A stretch of DNA of 64,000 bases from Lucifuga dentata. Taxonomy: Eukaryota > Chordata > Actinopteri > Ophidiiformes > Bythitidae. The stretch lies in assembly GCA_014773175.1 (NCBI GenBank), contig VXCM01000482.1:87969-151968 (forward strand). The letters run 5' to 3'. The notes beneath the pieces were generated by a model that was not told the DNA's origin, searched no databases, and saw only the letters and a list, made by a program, of their open reading frames with translations. The first letter of the stretch is position 1. Every line of letters begins with the position of its first letter. Shown here one piece after another: positions 1 to 12,660 of this stretch. The position numbers were made by a program, and so were the translations under genes.

Positions 1-6
1 ATACAC

Positions 7-44
7 CCTCCTCCTCCTCCTCCTCCTCCTCCTCCTTCTCCTCT
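7..44. repeat. (CTC)n trinucleotide repeat at the window edge
   Basis: About ten tandem CTC/CCT units followed by imperfect pyrimidine sequence. It lies upstream of the visible ankyrin exons, presumably in an intron. Confidence 0.9.
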
Positions 45-659
45 TCTTGCTGCTGAGTGCCTAACTCCTACAGCAACATCCGTTGTCTGCTCCAAGCACA
101 TTTAACCAGCTAATTTCCACTAATGGCTAACTTTAATAACATCAACAGTTTCTTATAAATGACTGCTTTTGGATCAACTCATAGCTTCTGCTCTCAAACC
201 TGCAATCTTCCCTCTCTTGTCCTCACTACTGAATGGTTAACTTAAGTTAACTGGAACAAGAGTAGAGAGCGACGCCCCCTTGTCAGCCAAAGTTGCAGAT
301 ACTTCCTCCTTACTTCTCTACAATTGCAACTGATTGCTACGCTGCTGCCATCTTTTTTTTTCTCTCTGCTGTGGGACTTGATCATTAGCAAATCCCTAAC
401 CCAGCCAACCTTTTAATGTTCCCAGGTACCATATCTAATTTCCTCCACAATGCTGCATAATACTTTAGCTTCTGCAGCTTCTAACACACTGAGCCTCTGT
501 CACTAAACATTTCACAGCATCAATCTGCATCATTTCACTGCATCAATTTATGTGCTGCATTCATCCTTTCATCCAAGTCTTGTCTAACACTTGTGTGTTT
601 TGTTTTCACTTTGTCTCTTGTTAACTATGATGGCAGCAGTTGCTCCACAACTTCTGCAG

Positions 660-1500
660 TCTTCTCCTGCGTTCCCGCCATGCCCTCAAATGTCTCAATC
701 TGCTGTCTTTCTCCCCACTCCCTATGCCACCCACCCCATCCACTTCCTCCCCCACACCTCCTCTGCATTGGTTTCCTCTCTCTTCCTCCTCTCACTCCCT
801 TTATCCCTGCACTATCACCTCTTTCCCCTTTTCCTACCCTCCTGCTTCGACTTCTTCTTCAACCTCCTCCTTTCATTTTTCATCCCCCCATTCCACACCC
901 ATTTACCTCCTGCCTGTTGCTCCCATTCTCACATCTTTACTCTGCCTTACTCCCCACCTCTTCCTTCCCCCCGAAACCCTTTACTCCATCCTCACTGCAC
1001 CTCATTCCCTTCTCCTCCATTTATTCCTTGTTATTCCTCATCCCCCTCGCTTCCTTATATTCATCACCCTCCTTCTTTATCTCCCTGTCCTACACTTGTT
1101 CAGTCTTCCTCTCCCTTTTCCTCTCCACCTCCTCTTGCACCTCCTGCTCCTATTTCTGCTCTGTCTTCTTCTCCTTCTTTGTCACCCTCTCTAATGCATG
1201 GCCCTTCTTCTCCCTCTTTTCCCTCTCTGCCTCCTCCTCCTACTCCTCCCTCTCCCTCTTTAATGTGTCTTTCTTCACACCCCCTTTCCTCTCCTCCTCC
1301 TCCTCCTGCCACACCTCACACTTCTCTTTCACCTCCACCTCATACACTTTCTCCCCTTTCAACATCTCCTCTTCTTGTCAGTTACCCTCTTTATCCCTCT
1401 CCTTCTATCCCCATTTCTCCTTATGCATTAGATCCTCCCTCTCCCTCTCTACCTTCACGTCCCACCTCCCCTCCATCTTCTCCTCTCCCTCCTGGTATCC
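660..1500 (+). repeat. Long polypyrimidine (C/T-rich) tract, probably intronic
   Basis: Roughly 840 bases are almost pure C and T on this strand, with scattered CTCCTC and TTCCTT words. All three forward frames stay open for long distances here. That is expected by chance, because each stop codon needs a purine. The predicted peptides are proline, serine and leucine runs with no domain. The tract lies just upstream of the first recognisable ankyrin exon, so it is most likely intron sequence. A proline-rich alternative exon cannot be fully excluded. Confidence 0.75.
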
Positions 1501-2226
1501 TTCCTTACTTCCGGCGTGATCATTCTGTTCCTGAGGTCTACATCTAGGTGCTCATTGTTTGCTCTTCACCTCTCTGTCTCTTGTTGAAATGAAAACAGCT
1601 AAACTACCACAGCAAACCTACTCAGGTTTTCTGATGCTCTTAAACTTACATAGAGTAAATGTTGAGACAGTGGGCTGAAGTCAGACTTGTCTCTGTTTTC
1701 AGTCTGTAATGAAGATCCTTTGTCCTTTTGCCGCACTAACTCACTGTCCCAATGCTGCATTTTAAATGAAATTACTGAATCTGAGTCTGAGGCATTTGCC
1801 TTGCTAAACGTTAACCGCTAGCCCGGAAGAACTTGCCTCAAGTGGCAGTTTGACACATAACCATGACATTAAAGCAACTGAGTAACAGAGCATATGTAAA
1901 GAATCTATCTTACGGTTTATATTTTGTCTTTAGTTCTCTCCATGTCTTCCCATCTCTTTGTGATCTGGTCATGTGTCTAATTCATAGTGCTGGTTCAGAA
2001 GTCACACTGCAGTCCTCATTTGTTTGGCAAATGTGTTTGTCGAGTATTTGGGTTCAGCCTGTGTGATTTTTGAATGAGTGCTACTTTATTTTCATATCAT
2101 CACCTTCGCCACTCTACCTCTCCCTCCCCCTTCTCTCCTTCCTTCCCTCCTTTTCTCTCTTATTTTATCTTTTCCTTCCTCTTCCCTCCCTCATTCTCTA
2201 ATCCTTTACTCCCACCATCCACCCAG
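1501..2226. other. Probable ankyrin intron, no exon recognised
   Basis: No ORF with domain content is seen. A second shorter pyrimidine-rich run (about 2110-2222) leads directly into the acceptor of the first ankyrin exon at 2227 and would serve as its polypyrimidine tract. Confidence 0.5.
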
Positions 2227-5200
2227 GATACCACAATATAGATCTGGAGCTGCAAACCCCGTCAGACCTGAACTACGAACCCCCTACCCCACTGCGCTCA
2301 GATGACTTCTTTAGCGAGGGCGATGCTAGCGTAGATTCCCTTAGCAAGACCGCTCTTACTAGACCTAGTGACCTCTCCCTCACTCAGACCACCAGTACCT
2401 CCAGCAGTGACCCTCTCACAGTTGTCCCAGCCCCTGGTACCCAAGAGCCCCCCACTGTGAGGATAGAAGAAATACCTCTGACCACTGGAGGGGGAAGGAG
2501 TCCTTGTGGGGATGAAAACATAGAACTAACCCAAGAGTTCAAAGTTTCTTATGAGTGTCCAGATAATGACAGACGAGCAGCAGAGCAAGGAGGAAAGGGG
2601 ACAAGCAGGCATGATGAGGACTTGGAGAAAGAGCTGAAGGCAGAGCAAGGCACTGTTTTGGAGGTTCAAGGAGAGAAACGAGACATTGCTGAGAAAGGAG
2701 ACTCTGCCTCAGACAATGGTCATGGAAGGAAGGAAGAAGAAGAGGAGGAGGAGATGACCCAGGAGAGGCTACAGCGTCTGCTTGAGGACATTAAGCTGGA
2801 GGAGGGCTCAGAGGACGAGGATATGACAGAGGAGAGGGTGAATGAAATCCTTGACCAAGTACAGCAAGCAGAAAAAGACTTGTGTTCAGTTCCAGGCTGG
2901 CGCGGTGAGACATCCAGCACGAAAGTAGTACCGGCAACTCCTGGCCACGCTGAGCTAAGCGAACCACAGGAGGGCAGGTAGGATCTGTGTATCTTTCTGT
3001 CTTTCTATTGTTTGTTCCCTTACAGATTTAGCCATCATGGTTGCCCCAGTTGTAATCAAATGACCTCAATTTAAACCAGCCCCAAAGCACAACTGTTTGG
3101 AAAATCTTGACTCTACATGTAAAGAATCAGCAGCAAAGGATTTATAGATCAAGTGTCGGTTTTACTTTACTGAATTCATATTATCAAATATTTTGTTCCT
3201 TCAGCCCTGAGAGTCTTTCTGATTCTTTGGAGAAGTCTGAGGGTCAGACAGAGATACAAAATGGAGGTCATGCTGAACCGGTCAGGGAAGGGAAGGAAAA
3301 GGAGGCCAAGAGGAAGGGATCCCAGGAGGACAGCAGCACAGCAGGACCAAGCAGAGGACAGGAGGAGAAGAGCCAGGAGGGAGGCGACAGGTCCCAGCAC
3401 AAAGTCCAGGTGAGTTATTCTCTAAGCATATGCTCTGATGCTTTTAAGTATATTTATATATCAGTGGTAACTCATTTAACTCAAATGAAGTATTTAAATT
3501 TCATGTAGTGACACACACACACATTGGGGTCATTAATGCTATGCTGCTACTTGGGCTTCATCAGGGCAATCTTAGAGCTGACCTCTCCAGCTCTGATGAG
3601 GAGACCACTGTCACCACCAGGGTGTACCGCAGACGGGTCATACTCAAGGTACCTGGCCTGGTGTGTGACAGCCAGAGGCAGTGTGTACTAGCATACGCTG
3701 TGTCATGTGAAAAGTATATTTCTGTGTGCAAGTGTACATAATTGTGAAAGTGAGAAATTATGTGTGCAGGTATATGCGTTTATAAGTGGACGTTCAGTAC
3801 ATATTTAGCCTAGCATGAAATGCTACTCACTGCTTTTGCACCACCGACTGTGTTGTTTGGTGTGTGTCAGCATCACTACCTGGTTGTTGGGCTGTCTAGC
3901 TGACTTGGTTGCGCTGCCTGTTTGGCTGCTATAGAATTTGATTTCTAAGCATCCTGAGGTCAGAATTCCACAGGAGCAAAAAATCTGAAACATAAGATTA
4001 TCTGTCATGCATAATCCAGAATTTTGTATAACTCTGTGTGGTTTTGGTATCATTAAATGCAGTGCTACTATCTTCAGGATGTATATGAGAAGGTGGCGTC
4101 ATAGGATCAGTTTCAATCTGCAGTTGCAACCCTTTGGAATTACCTGGATTTCTGCATTCATCAGCAGCTGCAATTTCCAGTAGCCGCGAATCAGATCGAA
4201 TCAGATCAATCAATCACTTCCTCCCTACTGCCTCTTCTTGCATGAACAGCCCTCTTCAGCTCATGCTACAACACCTCTATGGTGATAAAAGCTGAACTCT
4301 GACTTTGTCATTCCAAAATACACATTGCCTGTTATTTAAATCATTTTTTTTGTCAATTTACTTGGTTTGGGTTATCGTTTCCCAAGCTTTTTCTTGCAAC
4401 CATTCGTTGCATTTCTGATAACTGAACTGCAGTTCAAGACTTTGGACTGCATGAATTTTTCAATACCACTAATCCTGGCTTTGCTTTCATAACTGATTTC
4501 AGTGCTGGGGAATCCTTATGTGCTGTGGCAGACTGGCTGATTTGTGTTTGTTAATGTAGCTTTTTTTTCTGATGAATAATCTCTTACCTTAACCCAACTC
4601 TTCCCACCCTATTTCTCCACACCATCATGCCTCTACCTCTCCCCTCCGCCATGCTTCTATCTCTCACTTGTTCATCCACCTTTCACTTGTCATTAACCCT
4701 TTTACAACAGGGAGAGGAGGCCAGAAACATTCCTGGAGAGTCAGTGACGGAGGAACAGTTTATGGATGAAGACGGGAATCTGGTCACCAGAAAAGTAACC
4801 ATCATCACCCTCCTCCATCATTCATCTTTATCCTGCAGCTCATACTCACTCACACACATACACACACACACACACACCTACCTTTATGCTGGCAGACACA
4901 AATGCACAGTAACACACAAACACACAAGCACACGGACATCTGACATCCCCTCATTCACCTACACACACTCCTCTGTGCCTTCCTCTCCACTGATTCTCCC
5001 CACAAAATCTTTTCCTGCTTCTCTCATCTATCCCCTCCTCCTCTGACATGCCTCTGTAACACCCTCTACAGGTGATCAGAAAGGTGGTGCGGCGCATGGT
5101 CAACTCTGAGGAAAAGAGGGAAGGTGGAGGAGAAACAGTTTCAGAAGGAGTTGGCAGTGGTGGTGGTGATGATGTTGGTGGTGGTGGTGGTGGTGTAGCA

Positions 5201-6458
5201 ACAGGTGAAGCAGAAGCTGCTTCTGCAGCAGGAGGAGCAGCAGGAACCGGAGGGGGGAAAGGCAGGAAGAGGGGAAAGCGCTCCCGACAGGGCCACAAGG
5301 CAGAGAAGCCTGGAGAAGAAAGCCAGAGGGGGAAGACTGAGGTTGGCCTTAGCCTTCAACCAAACCAACCACTTAAAACGTGGTTTTAAGTGGTTTAGTT
5401 TTGATTTAGCAGTAAAATAGGTAACAGTCTTAACAGTCTTCTTAACAGTCTTCTAATACAGTATTTATTATCCTGAATTAAGTAACAATGTTTGTTGTAA
5501 ATACAAAACCAAAACTACACTGTCGCATATACAAATTTAAAGTGGCATCACACATACATAAACCCTGAGCTCCATAACCCCTAAAGAGACCAAAAATAGT
5601 CAGAAAAAGACAAAAAAAAAAAAAACNAAAAAAAAAAAAAGACTAAAGTTGACATTTAATAATGTTGACAGAAAAAATCTGATTATGACAATAAAGTCTG
5701 GTTTTGCGGTTGATTTACTTCTTAATCCCACTCCTAACTGTGCTCTGATTTATTCGGTGATAAAGAGAGAGAAAACTGAATGAAATCTGACTTTTACCTG
5801 TTTAAGTCAGTGGTTAAAATATAATATTTGTGCCACAAGTTCTAATTAGAAGTTTGGTTCCTATGGTGAATAGAATCCAGTAAAACCGAGCTAAAATCCT
5901 GCCCTGGTGCAGACTTCATCTGATCTGTGAGATGTTAGGATAGTGTGGATAAATCATTACGTGTGGGGAATGCTATGAAATGGAGTAGCATCATAACACG
6001 AAGTGTATGATCTCACCGTCTGTACACTGCTTTTGTAGTTTGCAGTGGTTGTTTGTGCTGTGTGCGTTTGTGCGTTTCCTCTGTACTGCAGTGCAGCAGT
6101 AGTACTTCTTTAATATTTCATGTTGAAACAGTGCTTTAACTTAAATATACAAACTATTAATACCTTTTTTTCTGCCTTTTAACTTGTGTATAGTTGTTGT
6201 GTTGTTTGCAACTGTACAGATGTAGTGATATTAACCACACTTTCTCTCCTTTACCTCTTCCAGCATGTTGCCTGTCATCTGCTGATCTAACTGAACTGAA
6301 CTTTGCTTGATTAACACATGAGCATCATATTTAGCCTGAACACAACAACACTAACTTTTGTCTTTTCTGTCCCTCTGTCACCCAACCTCACTGTCTGTTT
6401 TTCTCTGGAAAAGTCTGGAGACGGAAATAAGAAACAAGGGAAGAAGGGTCAATCATAA
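2227..6458 (+). CDS. ank1: Ankyrin (probably ankyrin-1), 3' terminal exons only
   Basis: Ankyrins link spectrin to membrane proteins; only the regulatory C-terminus lies in this window. Six exons join in phase: 2227-2977, 3205-3409, 3565-3648, 4711-4794, 5072-5341 and 6414-6458 (stop TAA). The first exon encodes the segment after the death domain ([15 protein letters not shown]), then a long acidic region with two helical units beginning MTQERLQ and MTEERVN. The two 84-base exons encode [17 protein letters not shown] and [19 protein letters not shown], hallmarks of vertebrate ankyrins; NIPGE..VTEEQF resembles ankyrin-1 more than ankyrin-2 or -3. Exon five adds IRKVVRRMV and then a glycine-rich stretch and a basic tail. 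The last exon supplies a short lysine-rich end. Membrane-binding repeats and ZU5 domains would lie upstream of the window. The donor of the fifth exon (GAG/GTTGGC) is weak, so the final junction is less sure. Confidence 0.85.
4850..4878. repeat. (CA)n microsatellite in ankyrin intron
   Basis: Interrupted CA dinucleotide run shortly after the fourth visible ankyrin exon; further short CA-rich words follow to about 4970. Confidence 0.85.
5150..5200 (+). repeat. (GGT)n repeat coding for polyglycine in ankyrin
   Basis: Imperfect GGT/GAT triplets within the fifth visible ankyrin exon encode a glycine and aspartate run, followed by an Ala/Gly-rich stretch. The repeat keeps the frame. It looks like a trinucleotide expansion inside the disordered tail. 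Confidence 0.8.
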
Positions 6459-9118
6459 AAGAGTTCTCAGCATAACATGGTAAGAGTTGCCACTGACACC
6501 ATTTTGATGATGTTCATTCTACTCATCAAATATCTGAAAAGCCAAAAGAGTTTAGTAGAACACTTTTTTGTTCCAACATGGTTCAGTAAGAGTGTTTCAC
6601 TGCCCTCTGCTGAGAGAACTGTAGCTGGATTTGATCAGTGTCAGCTCCAAAAAAAGTTCCTATATATTAAAAAGAAAATCCATCCTCAAAAAAATCCATC
6701 CTCAAGTGTTAAGAATTTGTAGAAGTTCAACATTATAGAATGAAAAAGCCACCAAAAATCGAAGAGTCATTTCAAAAACTATTGGCAGCCTGTTTGCTAA
6801 TCTTTAATCTTGACATCCCTCCGTCTTCCACTATAGTTTCACATCATGTGACAGATTTATGGTGATAGCTATCTGCAATATGAAACCATTTGCAGGACAC
6901 AATCATGACACACATTTGTAATATCTTACCTTTCAGGTCCACTGAAGTCCATTCGTGACACCACATGTCCTGGGAGGAAAAATGGACTGGAACCTAAAAA
7001 CAGTGGAACCTCGTCAATCAGCCGAAATGTGTCTGACACTTTCACTTAAAACGCATGGTTTTCAGCAAGACGAGCTAAACAAGTTACTTTCATTTGATTT
7101 CGCATGAGCATGTCACCAAACTCACTTTCTGCCAGAACATCAAACATCAGAGGACACGCATGGACGTGAGCAGAGACTTTATCGTGGATGAACGGAAGAC
7201 GTCGGTGACCAAAGATGGCAAAAACAAAGAAATGTTAACTGCTGACAGATAAAAACAATTCGTGAATCACTCTCTGACACTCGCCTTATATTTTTTCCTC
7301 CTGGACCCACAGTATTGGGATGTACCATTTCATCTTTTTTTTAAAAGATGAACTATAATAATAAATGGGTGATTTTGTTGTATATAAATGACACTGTATA
7401 AAATCTAAAAAAAAGAAAGATCAGTAGCTTCACAGATTGTTTATGCACTGATTGATTAAACTCGAGAAGCTTTGCAGAGCTGGTGCATTTGTATTGAAAG
7501 GTTTATGCTGCTTCAGCAGTTTATGGGATTTGAGCGTGTGACATCACATGCTCCTGGCAAATGAATGAAAATGAACAAAAAGCTGTATGTAAACAACAAA
7601 ACACTGCTTGATTTTAACCAAGGACGTTTCTTTAAAGCCATCTGCTACTCCGCTCTGTCTGTGGAACATTCTTTGTCTTCAGAGAAATAATATTTTGCTG
7701 CATGTGACTTCACTTTATTTTATCGCTTTCCTTTTTCCTCCCAATTCAAAGCACTGTATTATGAGTTAGAGCAAGTTTGATGGTACTTTTGTCTGCGTGA
7801 GCACTCATAACCCAACCATGTGTCACTTATAACTGTTTTTATTTTGTTTACAAAAATAAACACACACACACTCCGCATTCAGCAGTGAGACAGAAAAACT
7901 CATCCTTAAGCTCCTGGATGGCAACCTCACATACAAGCCGAGAATAACACTCATGAAAGACGGTGTACCTGATTGTAACCTGCAGACTGGCACATTGTCT
8001 TAGCGCCAAACTGCTAACACCGAATCAGAGACGTCTATCTGACCACCCATCGTGCTTACTAGAAGTGTAAGGTTAACTTTTAGGTCTGCTGTGGATTAAA
8101 AGAGGGGTGTTTTATTTTGGGGGATTGGTGACTTTTACATTGTATTTAATTGTTTGAATTTACAAGAACAGATATCTGATTTTTAGCCCCATTACCCAAC
8201 TCTAGTTCTTTTTACTAATAACTAAAAATCCTATAGTACTGATCACAAAAAGTTGAAAATCTGATTTTCTGTTCGTGTGTAAATCAGACACTTTTTTTCA
8301 TCACCCAAAGCATCCATTGTTGATGATAGATCTGGTACCAACATGTATGAAGAACCAACATAGCCTACACTGGATGATCCAAGTAATTATTATTTAAACA
8401 TAAAATAAATTGTGTTTAAACTAAAGATTTTGTGATGGTGCATCATTCTGTCTGTTTATTTCTGTGTCTTGAAGATGCAGAGGACAAATATGTCAGTACC
8501 TCTGGATTTGGAATGCGAAATGAAACAAAAAAACTACCAGTACAGAAAGCAAGGATTGCATTGTCGAATGATTTTAAAAGTACACTAACACGACAAGGTG
8601 CTGTCAAATTAAAAAGGTTAATATTTATCTGCACTCATGAGTATGAGTTTAAAGAACTATGAATCCATTTCTTAATAGTAATCCATTTCTTAATAGTATT
8701 CACCACAGTTTGTTCACTCATCCCCNCCCCCCCCATGAAATCTTCCACACCATTCCAATATGAAAAAAGATAAATAGAATGTGTGCATGTTTTTGTGTGT
8801 AATCATTGAAAGAAACTTCTTATTTTGCTAATAACACGATATTTATCTCATTTTAACCATATCTAATACCAGCAACAGGATCTAATTGGAGGAAGAGTTA
8901 CCAGCTATATTTCAAAATTCAAATTTGACTTTTATCCTCAGAGAAATAGAGCAAAAAATCTCCACAAGAGGGCAGTAATGTTGCACCAAGGATACACGCT
9001 ACCTTAAAAACGCACCACAGAAGAAGAAACAGGACGTACTGGTTGCTGTTAGCTTGGTCGTCAGCCCTCTTTAAATATCTTATAATTACGAGAAAATCTG
9101 TCTGGATTTATCGAAAAC
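6459..9118. other. ank1 3' untranslated region and intergenic DNA
   Basis: No coding exon was recognised. The first part probably holds the ankyrin 3' UTR; an AATAAA lies near 7854 ahead of a short CA run. A single N in a C-run sits at 8726. The ORF at 8432-8662 has no family resemblance and is AT-rich. Confidence 0.45.
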
Positions 9119-11101
9119 ATGTCGAAAATAAAATTATTGAGGGCGCATGTCACACAGAGACTCTCTGCAGCTGCTGAGGAGATTTTTGAGATAATAACAA
9201 AGAAGTTAGCAGAGAATGAAGACACGCAGTCTGTTTTTGTAGTGGAAAATGGAGAGAAAAATACAAAAAAGCTGGAGACGCTGAGCTGCACGGAGGGTGA
9301 GTCAGTCTGAAATCAACGATGATGTGACGGAGCTGGTTTATGGAAAGTTAGACAATAATAAGTGACTTTTCTTTTTTATTATAATTATTTTATGACGTAT
9401 ATTGATCTACACACATAGTGCTGTAGAGCCAGGATGGGATCAAAAGTTTTGTCTATTTGAAAAATAGACTGTAAATGAAAAGTTAAAATCAGAAACTAAA
9501 GCTGAAATATTGTAGCATCATGGAAAAAGTAATATAATCAAAGAATAGAATCTTTGACATTATACTACAATTCTGCATGCAACTCACTGCAAAAATTGCA
9601 ATGTAAAAAAAAAGAAATCTGTTCAGAAAACTACAGTATGGTCAGTACGTATTAAAGATTTGTTGGTGTTTTTCCCAAGCAATAGCTGAAAACCACCTGC
9701 GGAGAGTGTTGGTGGACAAACTGCTGACTGCGGCTGCTGAGGAGATCCTGCTTCATGTGGAGGAAATCATCACTGAGTACGAGGACAAAGTCAACGGCTC
9801 AAAACAGGAGATTGAGCGGCAACACAAACTGCTGAATATCTTCCTGAAGCCTGAAGTCAGGTTATACAGAGCAGGTGTGTAAAGTACATCCCAATCTTTC
9901 ATTGTGGTGATTTTATTTGTGAATTTCTCATTTTATTTCATGTTAAAATTTCTCCCTTTGCTTTGTCGTAGATACTCCACAGTGCACAGTCTCTGTCTGT
10001 GAAGAAGTGGCTTTCTTTGAACCACAGCAGAGTCTCAGTCTGGAGCAGAGGGATGCAGACAGTGACTCGATTCCACAGGAGGGCTTGATGACATTAGACG
10101 ATCACTGCCAGCCCCTTTCACCAGACTTGGCTTCATCGCAGAGTGAAGGCAGAGGCAGCAGTGAGTCTTTGATTGACATTACTGACAATGACACAGACAG
10201 AGAGAAACTGGAAAAGTTTGTTGTGCTAAGCTCCAAACCCACAAAACTATCAAATGATGGTCATTCTACTTCCTACTGCTGTAAAGTTTGTGGAAAATCT
10301 TTCTGCTACAAAGCTACTTTAATGAACCATGTCCAAAAACACAGCACAGGCACAGACAGATGTGGCGTGTGTGGTGAAAGTTTTGAATCAGAGGAAAGTT
10401 TGAGGCTTCACTTAGAGATGTGCATTCAGAAAAAGGTTTGCACCATTTGCGGGAAGCATTTTGAGAGGTGCAGTTTATTGGAAATTCACATGAGATCCCA
10501 CACAAAGACAAAGCCTTTTCTTTGCAATTTGTGTGGCAAAAGATTTCCCCGCAGTGACAGTTTAAAGTCTCACATGAGTCTTCATACAGGTAAACCATAC
10601 TGTTGCAAACTGTGTGATAAAACATTCACTCAAAACTATAATCTGAAGTCACACATGAGGATCCACTCTGGAGAAAAGCCGCACGTTTGTACCATCTGCC
10701 GCAGAGCGTTCAGTCAAAAAAACCATTTGGTGAGTCACATGAGAACTCACACGGGTGAGCGGCCTTTCATTTGCAGCGTCTGCGGCAAAGGATTCACGCA
10801 AGCGTCGACTCTGAACACACACATGATGATCCATACGGGACAGTGGACACACATTTGCACTGTCTGTGGCAAAAAATTCTACAAGGGTGGGACTCTAAAA
10901 ATTCACATGAGGACACATACGGGAGAGAAGCCGTACATGTGCAGCGTTTGCGGCGTGCGCTTCAGTGAACGTGGGTCAATGGTCAGACACATGAACGTAC
11001 ATTCAGGGGTGAAACCGTGCCGATGCAGCATCTGCGGCAAAGGATTTACACGGAAAGAACATATGAAGCTACATATGGTGACTCACACCCAGGAAAAATG
11101 A
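9119..11101 (+). CDS. C2H2 zinc-finger protein, three exons, ten fingers
   Basis: Probable nuclear DNA-binding transcription factor of 498 residues. Exons 9119-9296, 9686-9874 and 9972-11101 join with matching phases. Exon 1 starts MSKIKLLRAHVTQRL and exon 2 encodes a similar helix, LRRVLVDKLLTAAAEEI; no KRAB or BTB domain is visible. Exon 3 has a Ser/Asp-rich acidic part followed by ten fingers. Nine have the full C-x2-C-x12-H-x3-H form with TGEKPY/F-type linkers. The second (CGVCGESF...) ends H-x3-Cys, so it is a C2HC variant. The start was chosen because this ATG opens the conserved N-terminal motif also found in the neighbouring paralogue. The target genes are unknown. The inverted neighbour at 13353-16231 has the same three-exon plan. 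Confidence 0.9.
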
Positions 11102-11276
11102 TGGAAAAATTAACATGTTAAAAGCAAAAAGGCGTTCATGTTATATGAATATGACTAACTGAATTAATAGACATATTACATTTCTTTTTTATCTGTCAAT
11201 TTTTTTTTTCTGTTGTATTTTCCATCCCACCACAGATCAAAGTTGATCAGAGGGATTTCTCATGTCCAGTGCTTAA

Positions 11277-11877
11277 AGGACCATAAAGGTGATCATGCAT
11301 GTTTGAACCTAATACAGTATATTCAGTTTTCATACATGTTATGTTACTGTTACTGACAACCATTTCCCAAAGGATAAAACTGTATTTCAGCTTTCCTGAT
11401 ATTTTGTAAAATCTCTTAATCTTTCAAAATCAAATATTCAAGTGATACACCACCTTAAAAATGGATGTTACGCCACTAATAGTTATGCAGCCTTATGAAG
11501 TCACAATCGTTTAAAATTTTCAATAAATGCAGGTCTTCTTTCAGGACTATATTCCCCAGAGGAGACATACATTTACTCTTTGCTTTCTATTGCGCTTAAA
11601 CGCTAAAATTACAGAACTTCTAGAAAAAAATCTGAATATACATCTTGTTCACAATGATGGATTACCTATCCCAAGAACTTTTCAAGTATCATCAAATTGA
11701 TTTTAATAGCATACTAGAATTAACTGAAACCAATGGCGGTCTGAAAGGTAGGAATTTTTTTATTTATTTATTTTTTAATTCACCGTTCCAGTAGTATGCT
11801 TTGGGAAATGACTGTAACATTGTGTACAAAACTTTAATATATTACACTCAAACACACATGATCACCGGTATGGTCCT
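11277..11877. mobile_element. MITE with AGGACC ends and TTAA target duplication, copy 1
   Basis: A 601-base element just downstream of the first zinc-finger gene. The left end reads AGGACCATAAAGGTGATCAT and the right end is its imperfect complement (ATGATCACCGGTATGGTCCT). Direct TTAA copies flank both sides (11273-11276 and 11878-11881). Further in, a second inverted pair (CCATTTCCCAAAG / CTTTGGGAAATG) extends the terminal repeats. It has no ORF, so it is non-autonomous. Two related copies lie at 29725 and 48872. TTAA duplication suggests piggyBac-type mobilisation, but the end sequence is not the usual piggyBac CCC start. Confidence 0.8.
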
Positions 11878-11881
11878 TTAA

Positions 11882-12660
11882 TAAAAACCAAAGCATATTA
11901 TTATTGGGATGTCAGTGTTTCAGTAATGAGACTTGCAATCAAGAAGACACTGAAAAATAAGTTGATGAAGACCTAAGTGCAAATAGAAGTTTTAGTTTTT
12001 TGTCATAATTCCATTTTGAATTGCATGATTTCTCTTTAATTTGTATTTTCCAAAAAGTCAATAAACAGTGAATAATTTCCAGAATTTTATTAACAGTCAT
12101 TTTATGTAACACTAGGAACATAAGTAAAATGTGAATTGTGGTTGTTAAAATTCTTTGTATTTATACAATAAAAGACTTTCTCATCTTACTGAGATCATCT
12201 AGATCAGATATTAAAACAATACATGAAGAACGTGGCTAAGTTTGTGTTGTGTAATGAGATCAAACCACAGCTTTTGTTCTTCAGATGTGTCTTTATACAG
12301 AAATGCATACAATGCAGAGAAAATGAATAAACCCCCATTTAACAATTTTGACATTTTGTTAACCTAAAGCCTAGAATTAAAATGCAACAAATCCATATTT
12401 TTTTCCTACTAATCTGCACAGAATACTTAAGTTTCAAAATGAGAAATTAGTTATAAAAATGTTCTTGCATTAATTAAAAATAAACAACTGCAGTATCTAG
12501 GTCAGATAAGTATGCACCCCTTTTAATATTGTGTCACTTAAAGTATCTCAGGAATAACCTCCTGCCTTCAAATTGCCTTCTAGATCACATAACTTAATTG
12601 TCCAACACCTGATTGGGATGAGAGCTTAAGTAAAAGCAGCTGTTTACTGTGAGTCCTTCA
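11882..12660. other. Intergenic AT-rich DNA between the zinc-finger genes
   Basis: No gene was recognised. AATAAA words near 12060 and 12168 could end transcripts of the upstream gene. Confidence 0.4.

Noticed and set aside
1100..1312. Gly/Glu-rich minus-strand ORF
   Set aside because: It is the complement of the same pyrimidine tract.
591..1547. Long proline/serine-rich ORF (318 residues), with overlapping long ORFs in other frames
   Set aside because: The region is nearly pure pyrimidine, so stop codons cannot form and several frames stay open together. No domain and no credible splice context.
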